Below are positions 6,830 through 12,209 of a stretch of DNA of 12,209 bases, in pieces. The stretch is from an uncultured Porphyromonadaceae bacterium (GTDB taxonomy: Bacteria; Bacteroidota; Bacteroidia; Bacteroidales; Muribaculaceae), in contig URMA01000094.1 in NCBI GenBank assembly GCA_900548875.1, positions 1 through 12,209 on the forward strand, written 5' to 3'. The position numbers and the translations under genes were made by a program. The stretch's first letter is position 1. Each line of letters starts with the position of its first letter. The notes beneath the pieces are model-generated. The model saw nothing but the letters and a program-made list of their open reading frames with translations. It was not told the origin of the DNA and searched no databases.

Positions 6830-8446
6830 ATGTTCCATCGTTTTGATACCGACATATCGGGCATTGCCCTGCCTGAACTGTTCACCTATCCGTTCTGCTA
6901 CCGTCCGCATCCGCTGACGGAAATGGCGGCTCGGCAGGTGCAGGCATATCTTGACCGACGGACAGACTGGAAGGAAGAAATCGGCGAAGGAAAGATGTTC
7001 GGAGTGATGGTAGTGAAAAACGAGGCGAGAGAAACAGGCTTCCTCGCGGCATTTTCAGGCAACATCGCCCACAGCAACCACCACGAGTATTTCGTTCCAC
7101 CCATCTACGACCTGTTGCAGCCTGACGGGTTTTTCCGTATTGAAGAAAACAACATCAGCGAAATCAATCGGGAAATTGCCCAAACCGAGCAGTCGGCAGA
7201 ACTGACATCCCTCCAACGGCAACTTGCCGAAGCCCGACAGCAGGCGGAACAGGAAATAGCCGATTTTACGGCACAGATGAAAGCCAACAAGCAGCGCCGC
7301 GAAGCGATAAGGGCATCAAACCCGACCGACGAAACGCTGGCACAACTCGTTCGCGAAAGCCAGTTTGAAAAAGCGGAACTGCGCCGCACGAAAATGCGGC
7401 TGAACGAAGGTATTGCCCGACTGCAGCAACAAATCGACGACATCCACAACCGGCTCCGCTCGTTGAAAACTGAACGGAAACAACGCTCGGCGGCACTGCA
7501 ACGCCGGCTGTTTGACTGTTTTCAGGTGTTGAACGCTCACGGTGAACGACGGGGCATTTGCAGCATCTTCGAGGAAACCCGCCACGAACTGCCACCGGCA
7601 GGAACCGGCGAATGCGCCGCTCCGAAACTCCTGCAATATGCCTATCTCCATCGGCTTACACCTCTCGCCATGGCGGAATTCTGGTGGGGAAAATCGCCGA
7701 AAACGGAAGTGCGCCGCCATCTGCACTACTACCCCGCCTGCCACAGCAAATGCGAACCGCTGCTGGGATTCATGCTGCAAGGCCTCAACGTGGAACCGAA
7801 TCCGCTCGACAAAACTGCCGAACAGGCCGTTACCACCGTTTACGAAGACGACTGGCTGTGGGTAGTCAACAAGCCGGAAGGCATGCTCTCCGTTCCGGGA
7901 AAAGGCAACAGTATTTCCGTGGCCGACATTGCCCGACTCCGCTTTCCCGATACCGACAGCCCGCTGACGGTCCACCGGCTCGACATGCACACCTCCGGGC
8001 TACTGCTGATTGCCAAGACAAAAGACGTACACGAGGCACTGCAAAGACAGTTTCACCTCCGCACCGTCAGAAAACGCTACATCGCCCTGCTGGAAGGCAA
8101 CGTAGCAAAGGATAAAGGCACCATCACCCTGCCGCTCTGTCTGAATCCCGACCACCGTCCGCAGCAAATGGTCAGCTACGAGCACGGCAAACCTGCCGTG
8201 ACCGACTATAAGGTGCTGAAACGGAATGCCGACGGCACAACGCGCATCGCATTCTTCCCGCATACAGGCCGTACCCACCAGTTGCGCGTACACGCCGCCC
8301 ATGCCGACGGACTGAACGCCCCCATCAAGGGCGACATGCTCTACGGTCATCCTGCCGACCGCCTGTATCTGCACGCCGACCAGATTACGTTCGTTCACCC
8401 CGTTAGCGGAAAAGAAATGACACTGACAGCCCCGGCTGACTTTTAA
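6830..8446 (+). CDS. RluA-family RNA pseudouridine synthase with long coiled-coil N-terminal extension
   Basis: The 538-aa product converts specific uridines in RNA to pseudouridine. The catalytic domain is C-terminal (about 335-538): VNKPEGMLSVPGKG (346-359), the motif HRLDMHTSG (382-390) with catalytic Asp385, and the later motif RTHQLRVHAAH (481-491). The N-terminal 320 residues are not part of the normal RluA fold. They include FCYRPHPL (22-29), a probable coiled coil of charged and Gln-rich heptads (about 108-225), and a segment with ACHSKCEPLLGFMLQGL (303-319), whose Cys pair could bind metal. I recall long forms like this among Bacteroidota. No S4 domain is seen. Which RNA site is modified, rRNA or tRNA, cannot be told. 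It is the first gene of a plus-strand run with the small acetyltransferase 49 bp downstream, and has the repeat array as promoter region. Confidence 0.9.
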   Translation: MFHRFDTDISGIALPELFTYPFCYRPHPLTEMAARQVQAYLDRRTDWKEEIGEGKMFGVMVVKNEARETGFLAAFSGNIAHSNHHEYFVPPIYDLLQPDGFFRIEENNISEINREIAQTEQSAELTSLQRQLAEARQQAEQEIADFTAQMKANKQRREAIRASNPTDETLAQLVRESQFEKAELRRTKMRLNEGIARLQQQIDDIHNRLRSLKTERKQRSAALQRRLFDCFQVLNAHGERRGICSIFEETRHELPPAGTGECAAPKLLQYAYLHRLTPLAMAEFWWGKSPKTEVRRHLHYYPACHSKCEPLLGFMLQGLNVEPNPLDKTAEQAVTTVYEDDWLWVVNKPEGMLSVPGKGNSISVADIARLRFPDTDSPLTVHRLDMHTSGLLLIAKTKDVHEALQRQFHLRTVRKRYIALLEGNVAKDKGTITLPLCLNPDHRPQQMVSYEHGKPAVTDYKVLKRNADGTTRIAFFPHTGRTHQLRVHAAHADGLNAPIKGDMLYGHPADRLYLHADQITFVHPVSGKEMTLTAPADF

Positions 8447-8495
8447 ACAATTTACACGTCCCGTGCGTTATCATTAGACAGAAAATCTCTTTACT

Positions 8496-8789
8496 ATGAA
8501 TTTTGACTATTCGGAAAAAACTTTATACCGTAACGAAATGTGTGACGTAGTCCACTTTCCGGAAAGAAACAAGGTAGAAACAACTATCGACGGCACAACT
8601 GCCTACGTGGAATACCGCATTGACGGCGACACATTCAACATCACCCACACTATCGTGCCCAAGGAATTGGGCGGAAGGGGTCTGGCACGGATACTGGTAA
8701 CCGTAGCGTTCACCATGGCGGAGGAAGAAGGGCTGAAGCTGAAAGCCGACTGCTCCTATGCTAAAAAGTGGCTGGAAGAAAACCGCTAA
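8496..8789 (+). CDS. Small GCN5-related N-acetyltransferase-like protein
   Basis: The 97-aa product matches the short GCN5-related family (PF14542-like), a minimal acyl-CoA-binding fold. A beta-hairpin region (about 27-50, TTAYVEYRIDGDTFNITHT) leads to VPKELGGRGLARILV (54-68), where GGRGLA is the pyrophosphate-binding turn. The protein ends with the family hallmark CSYAKKWLEEN (86-96). The length is normal for this family. Its substrate is unknown. It follows the pseudouridine synthase gene by 49 bp and its stop codon abuts the ATG of the next gene, so it is translated from the same message as the YgbA-like protein. Confidence 0.88.
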   Translation: MNFDYSEKTLYRNEMCDVVHFPERNKVETTIDGTTAYVEYRIDGDTFNITHTIVPKELGGRGLARILVTVAFTMAEEEGLKLKADCSYAKKWLEENR

Positions 8790-9122
8790 ATGAACCGCAT
8801 TGACCACGAACGCCGGACGGTGGAAATGATGATCCGGCTTTACTGCCGGCACAAGGAGGGAAACGAAACGCTTTGCGACAACTGCCGCGAGCTGATGGAA
8901 TATGCCCGCACCCGTTTGGGAAATTGCCGCTACGGCAACGACAAGCCCACCTGCCGCCTGTGCCCCATTCACTGCTATCGGAAGGATATGCGCGAACGCA
9001 TCCGCGAAGTGATGCGCTATGCGGGCCCAAGGATGATGCTCTATCATCCCTGGGACGCTATTGTGCACCTGTACCACGAATGGACCAACCGAAAGCCTAC
9101 AAAACCTCAGAAACGACCTTGA
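8790..9122 (+). CDS. YgbA_NO family protein (nitrous oxide-stimulated promoter family)
   Basis: The 110-aa product matches the YgbA_NO family (PF11756-like): RIDHERRTVEMMIRLYCR at the start, then a Cys-rich core with C19, C29, C32, C46, C55, C58 and C62 (CRLCPIHCY at 55-63), and the HPWDAIVHLYHE region near 86-97. The Cys pattern suggests a metal or Fe-S site. In E. coli, ygbA is part of the NsrR nitric-oxide regulon; whether the Bacteroidota form serves nitrosative stress is inference. It starts on the base after the stop of the acetyltransferase gene. Its last 26 bp overlap the 3' end of the opposite-strand exopeptidase gene, and I saw no terminator between them. Confidence 0.88.
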   Translation: MNRIDHERRTVEMMIRLYCRHKEGNETLCDNCRELMEYARTRLGNCRYGNDKPTCRLCPIHCYRKDMRERIREVMRYAGPRMMLYHPWDAIVHLYHEWTNRKPTKPQKRP

Positions 9123-9870
9123 CAAGATAGTCGCAGAACGGCACGACTGACGATTTCCGCATCAGCGTGCCCTCTTCGCTGTGCATATCGCCACCGACAG
9201 GCAGACACAGCGTAAAAATCGGAAGCGGATACTGCCGTTCGCCCAGAAATTTCAAATAGTCGGCCGCCTCGTCGGGTTCGGCATCGGGCCGCACAGCAAA
9301 CGGAACACCCGAATTGCGTGCCGCGGCAATCAGATTATAGCCCGTAAGAATATCAAACAGCGCATCATTCTCGATGGAGAACGCCACCTCCGACTCCCAA
9401 CCGCCATTCGTCACATCCAACACCACAATGCTGCCCACGGGAACGCCCTTATCAACGATAAACTCCGTTACATCCAGCGCTCCACGGCTGTCCAGTTCCT
9501 CATCGCCGGTAAAAGCGACAATCACATTCGCCGGCAGACGCTTGGTGAGCATCAACATTACCAAAGCAGCATTTGTGGCACTGTTGTCGAACGTACCCTT
9601 CCAATATTCGCCGTCATCCTTCACAAAGCAGTTTTCATAGACAGAATCAATGTGCGACGAAATCAGCACCGAACCATGCTCCAACTCCACATCCTTTCGC
9701 GCATAGACAAGCGACAGCGGCGTCTGCGAAACAAGTTCATAATCCGAACCGGAAAGCAATTGCATCAGCACATCGCGACGGTCAGCTACCGTAAACTCCA
9801 CTCCATTGTCGCGACTGACAACAGTAAGATAGCGGAGCAACTCTTCATACATAAGGTTATCGTTCTTCAT
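9097..9870 (-). CDS. Zinc-dependent exopeptidase-like protein (M20/M28/M42 fold)
   Basis: From the ATG at 9870 the product is 257 aa with no signal peptide, so it is likely cytosolic. Metal ligands of the co-catalytic di-zinc peptidases are in the right order: HID (H73, D75), FDNSATNAA with D95, GDEE (122-125) with the general-base Glu and the next ligand, LDVT with D152, and MHSEEG with H230. These point to an aminopeptidase-like fold. At 257 aa it is shorter than usual M28 or M42 enzymes (about 300-350), so the lid or dimerisation domain seems absent. The reading frame extends three codons upstream to a TTG at 9879, but that codon overlaps the promoter box, so I prefer the ATG. It is convergent with the YgbA-like gene (26-bp overlap) and carries repeat locus 3 upstream. 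The substrate is unknown; a non-peptidase hydrolase role is possible. Confidence 0.78.
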   Translation of the reverse strand: MKNDNLMYEELLRYLTVVSRDNGVEFTVADRRDVLMQLLSGSDYELVSQTPLSLVYARKDVELEHGSVLISSHIDSVYENCFVKDDGEYWKGTFDNSATNAALVMLMLTKRLPANVIVAFTGDEELDSRGALDVTEFIVDKGVPVGSIVVLDVTNGGWESEVAFSIENDALFDILTGYNLIAAARNSGVPFAVRPDAEPDEAADYLKFLGERQYPLPIFTLCLPVGGDMHSEEGTLMRKSSVVPFCDYLVKVVSEVL

Positions 9871-9876
9871 AATAGG

Positions 9877-9884
9877 CAAAGATA
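9877..9884 (-). promoter_or_regulatory. Proximal -7 box (TATCTTTG) for the exopeptidase gene
   Basis: On the minus strand 9884-9877 is TATCTTTG, an exact consensus match, and only six bases (CCTATT) separate it from the ATG at 9870. Transcription from it would start at or within a few bases of the start codon. Confidence 0.6.
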
Positions 9885-10051
9885 GCGAAAGGTGAGTGGA
9901 GAATAAAATATCGAAACTTGTTTCAGATATTTTTTATTCCGAACCGCATCTTATCTTATGTAAAGATAGCGAAAGTCGAAAGCAGAAAACCAAACTTGTT
10001 TGAGTTTTTTGCTGAGACGCATCCTATCTTATGTAAAGATAGTGCAACCCC
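9877..10051 (-). repeat. Promoter-like structured repeat array, locus 3 (two units plus a partial)
   Basis: Read on the minus strand, unit one is 10051-9979 (73 nt), unit two is 9978-9895 (84 nt) and a partial unit is 9894-9877. The boxes are TATCTTTA (10041-10034), TATCTTTA (9968-9961) and TATCTTTG (9884-9877). First inverted repeats are CTATCTT/AAGATAG and CTATCTT/AAGATAA. Second hairpins lie at 9981-10013 and 9905-9933, the latter with an 8-bp outer stem, one unpaired base and a 5-bp inner stem. The 73-nt unit matches the third unit of locus 2 and the 84-nt unit matches its second unit, but their order is reversed. The array faces the exopeptidase gene. Confidence 0.85.
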
Positions 10052-10062
10052 TATAATACAAC

Positions 10063-10098
10063 AAATGCGGCAGCCGTCGGGGGACAGTTGCCGCATTT
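10063..10098. terminator. Stem-loop terminator downstream of the glycosidase gene
   Basis: AAATGCGGCA (10063-10072) pairs perfectly with TGCCGCATTT (10089-10098) around a 16-nt loop. It lies 21 bp past the stop of the minus-strand glycosidase gene and separates that gene from the promoter array of the exopeptidase gene. Confidence 0.75.
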
Positions 10099-10119
10099 TA
10101 TTAGGATTCAGTTGTAAGA

Positions 10120-12209
10120 TTAGCGAACAATCAGTTTCGCGGTCTTCACGCTGCCTTCAGCTTTTACCTTCACTACATAAACGCCTGCTGACAGACTTTC
10201 AGTAGCGATAGTATCAGTTGCATTCTGACTGCTGACAAGCGCACCGTTCAAGTTGTAGACTTCCACATCAGCGATTGTGCCAAGCTGTACCGGTGTTCCG
10301 GCAACTACCGGGTTCGGATACAGTTTCACGGTACCGTTGTTTACCACCTCATTCACACCACTCGGATCGGTATATACAGCAGTATAGTCCGGCACTTGAA
10401 TTTCATAGGAAGTGCCCTTCGTTGAAGTGCCAAGGTCGAAACGCAAGGTGGTGATAGTGACAGGATAGATGGCAACATCACTAAGGTCCCAAACATCCTT
10501 CAACGACAGGCTGAACGAAGAAATCTGGTTGGCAGGAAGTTGTGTTTCCGTAAATGCCCATGCGGAAGCCAGTTCGCCAAGAGCGTTCATGGCTGTTACA
10601 CTCACCTTCTTCACCGGAGCTTCACCCGGATTCACGCTGATGCGAAGGCCTTCCGGCAAACTCCACACGTCGACACGGCGGTCGATGGAAATGTATGCAC
10701 CGCGCGAAGAACCGTTGCCCACGTAGTTCAGCTTGAAGCCGTCGCCAAGTTGCGAAACGGTCAAATCCGTACCGCCCACCTGACGGGTTTCCCAGTCTTC
10801 TGCAGTTCCGAATTCACGGTAGATCGGCATCACTTCTCCATCCGGAATTTCAACCGACACATTCAGTGTGCCCGTAAAGTCGCCTACCTTACCGGTTACC
10901 ACTGCCGTACCGTTGCTTACACCTTTCAGCAAACCCGTACCGGCATCAACCGTTGCCACTTCTTCGTTATCTGAACTCCATGCCAAAGCGGATGAGTTCA
11001 TCGGCATTTCCGATTCATTGACCAATGCATTTACTTCTACCGTATATTCGCGTTTGTTGTCGAGCAATACCTTTTCCAAACGGAACGCAACATTGTCGCT
11101 CGGAGCAACAGTTACAGGAATATCGGTTGTCAAACCGTTGTAAGTTGCCTTCAGCGCACCGATTCCGTCGCCCGTTCCATAGAAAGTTGCGCCGTCGTTG
11201 ATGATTTCACCGATTTTCGGGTCGCACGACAAAGTTACGCCCTGCACGTCGGTATCCACCAATACGCCATATTGGTTATAGCCGTAGAACTTCGGTGTAT
11301 AAATACCATATTTCGGGAAATTCATTGCCCAGTCCACGAAACGGATTTCTGTGATTTCCTTATCTTCCGGAGCATTGGCCACAGCGAAAATGGCACTGCC
11401 CACGGCACGTTCGTGGCCGTCGCTGGTTGCATTACGTACGCCCAACGGCAACGTGTAAAGTGTCGACGAACCGCCACCGTCGATATTGATAGCATCCGTA
11501 GCCTTGGCATAGCGCATCACATCGGCAAGTTCGGAAGTACGCACACCTGAAGAAATGGCCGAACGTCCGTCGATAACCATCATGATAAGCGTATCGGCAG
11601 CAGCCGTATAGCCGATACCGCTACGCGGATGCAACGCGGATGCATCGCCACGTTCGCCTTCCGTATCGAGTGTTTCGCCATTACCGAGAATACGCGGGTT
11701 TCCGGAGGTCAATTGTGCCGGTATAATCTGTTGTCCGTCAATGGTTACAACAGAATTAACGGTAACCACGTCGCCGATATTCAGCCCGTTCACAAAATCC
11801 ATGGCCGAACCGCGTGCCAGCAATACATATTCACCGTCGGGAATCTCGCGGTCACCTGTCGAAGTAACTTCGCCGGTCACCTCAAATTTTGTGGTCTTTC
11901 CCGCAGCCAGGAAGTCGCCTTCCACCAATTTTGCGGTTACTTCCGCACAATTTCCTGCCAGATTCGGTTGGTTGGCACGCCCGTAATAGCGCGGAGTGTA
12001 AATGCTCAAGGCATTGTCGGCTGCCGAGTTGTTCACTACCTGGAAAGAAACAGACTTACCGCCACATTCAGCCGTACCGGCAGCAAACGAAGCGAGTCCT
12101 ACCAATGGTACACCGTCGGTATCCATGGCAAACTGTTTCCATCTTTCCGATGTTCTGTAAATTTCACCGTCGACAATGGCTGCATTTGTCGGAGTTCCGA
12201 CAATGGAGC
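10120..12209 (-). CDS. Phosphodiester glycosidase family protein with Ig-like and T9SS sorting domains, N-terminus cut by window edge
   Basis: The frame is open to the right edge, giving 695 residues, so the start and any signal peptide lie outside. Numbering from the Met at 12126: the NAGPA-type domain (PF09992-like; in animals it uncovers mannose 6-phosphate) shows HPRSGIGYT (166-174), MMVIDGRS (182-189), a SELADVM helix, and the hallmark NIDGGGSST (214-222). A bacterial Ig-like (Big_2) domain follows at about 345-426, with WSSDNEEVATVD and GVSNGTAVVTG. A beta-sandwich region of unknown type (about 435-580) comes next. The end (about 598-668), with KLYPNPV, VEVYNLNG, LSAGVYVVKV and KTAKLIVR, matches a type A T9SS (Por) sorting domain. 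The protein is probably exported and surface-attached or released, acting on a sugar phosphodiester whose identity is unknown. The internal Met at 12126 is not the start. Confidence 0.88.
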   Translation of the reverse strand, partial: SIVGTPTNAAIVDGEIYRTSERWKQFAMDTDGVPLVGLASFAAGTAECGGKSVSFQVVNNSAADNALSIYTPRYYGRANQPNLAGNCAEVTAKLVEGDFLAAGKTTKFEVTGEVTSTGDREIPDGEYVLLARGSAMDFVNGLNIGDVVTVNSVVTIDGQQIIPAQLTSGNPRILGNGETLDTEGERGDASALHPRSGIGYTAAADTLIMMVIDGRSAISSGVRTSELADVMRYAKATDAINIDGGGSSTLYTLPLGVRNATSDGHERAVGSAIFAVANAPEDKEITEIRFVDWAMNFPKYGIYTPKFYGYNQYGVLVDTDVQGVTLSCDPKIGEIINDGATFYGTGDGIGALKATYNGLTTDIPVTVAPSDNVAFRLEKVLLDNKREYTVEVNALVNESEMPMNSSALAWSSDNEEVATVDAGTGLLKGVSNGTAVVTGKVGDFTGTLNVSVEIPDGEVMPIYREFGTAEDWETRQVGGTDLTVSQLGDGFKLNYVGNGSSRGAYISIDRRVDVWSLPEGLRISVNPGEAPVKKVSVTAMNALGELASAWAFTETQLPANQISSFSLSLKDVWDLSDVAIYPVTITTLRFDLGTSTKGTSYEIQVPDYTAVYTDPSGVNEVVNNGTVKLYPNPVVAGTPVQLGTIADVEVYNLNGALVSSQNATDTIATESLSAGVYVVKVKAEGSVKTAKLIVR

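Noticed and set aside
7316..7990. 224-aa minus-strand open frame
   Set aside because: It lies opposite the pseudouridine synthase gene, where family motifs are clear; its composition looks like a reverse shadow.
9871..9879. TTG start three codons before the exopeptidase ATG
   Set aside because: The TTG overlaps the last bases of the TATCTTTG promoter box and would lie upstream of, or at, the predicted transcription start; the ATG at 9870 is the simpler choice.
9181..9885. 234-aa plus-strand open frame
   Set aside because: It is antisense to the exopeptidase gene, which keeps all metal ligands in order.
6555..10051. Insertion sequence or composite element bounded by the repeat arrays
   Set aside because: The segment between the arrays holds ordinary housekeeping-type genes, no transposase and no target-site duplication could be seen.
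12124..12126. Met at 12126 as start of the glycosidase
   Set aside because: The frame is open for 27 further codons to the window edge and the NAGPA domain needs more N-terminal sequence; no signal peptide follows this Met.

Overview
The window looks like chromosomal DNA from a member of the Bacteroidota, most likely a gut-type Bacteroidales (Bacteroides/Phocaeicola-like). Three things point there: TAnnTTTG promoter -7 boxes typical of this group, a TonB-receptor-like outer-membrane beta-barrel with an N-terminal carboxypeptidase-regulatory-like domain, and a large exported protein ending in a T9SS-type (Por) C-terminal sorting domain. The assignment rests on motifs read by eye, not on a search. 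No transposase, integrase, phage gene, CRISPR array, rRNA or tRNA was seen.

Layout from left to right: (1) a minus-strand pair, the POT/PTR2 family peptide transporter (535-1899) followed by a metallo-beta-lactamase-fold hydrolase cut by the left edge (1-456), with two near-identical palindromes overlapping a promoter box between them; (2) a 318-bp divergent intergenic region with a run of nine G and one copy of a structured promoter-like repeat; (3) a plus-strand outer-membrane beta-barrel protein (2218-4575) ending at a bidirectional terminator; (4) a minus-strand two-gene operon for a small outer-membrane beta-barrel (5516-6274) and a secreted protein with a DnaJ-type zinc finger and Sel1/TPR-like repeats (4656-5513); (5) a 555-bp divergent intergenic region with a three-and-a-half-unit repeat array; (6) a plus-strand run of an RluA-family pseudouridine synthase with a coiled-coil N-terminal extension, a small GCN5-like acetyltransferase and a YgbA_NO protein (6830-9122); (7) a convergent, 3'-overlapping minus-strand metallo-exopeptidase (9097-9870) whose upstream region is a second repeat array; (8) a terminator and a minus-strand phosphodiester glycosidase with Ig-like and T9SS sorting domains that runs off the right edge.

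The most unusual content is non-coding. The same repeat family occurs at three places (2081-2165, 6555-6815, and 9877-10051 on the minus strand), each directly upstream of a start codon and oriented with that gene. Each full unit (73 or 83-84 nt) carries a Bacteroides-type -7 box buried in the left arm of one inverted repeat, then a second, longer hairpin with one extra base always on its 5' side. The arms of both hairpins differ between copies, but pairing is kept by compensating changes. The units look like tandem promoter/structured-leader modules. The two unit subtypes appear in opposite order at the two larger loci, which also form an inverted pair flanking about 3.1 kb. In the exopeptidase gene the last -7 box lies only 6 nt before the ATG, which predicts a leaderless or almost leaderless mRNA.

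Little can be said about genes working together beyond shared envelope or export themes (transporter, two beta-barrels, secreted zinc-finger protein, sorted glycosidase) and RNA modification or stress themes (pseudouridine synthase, YgbA).
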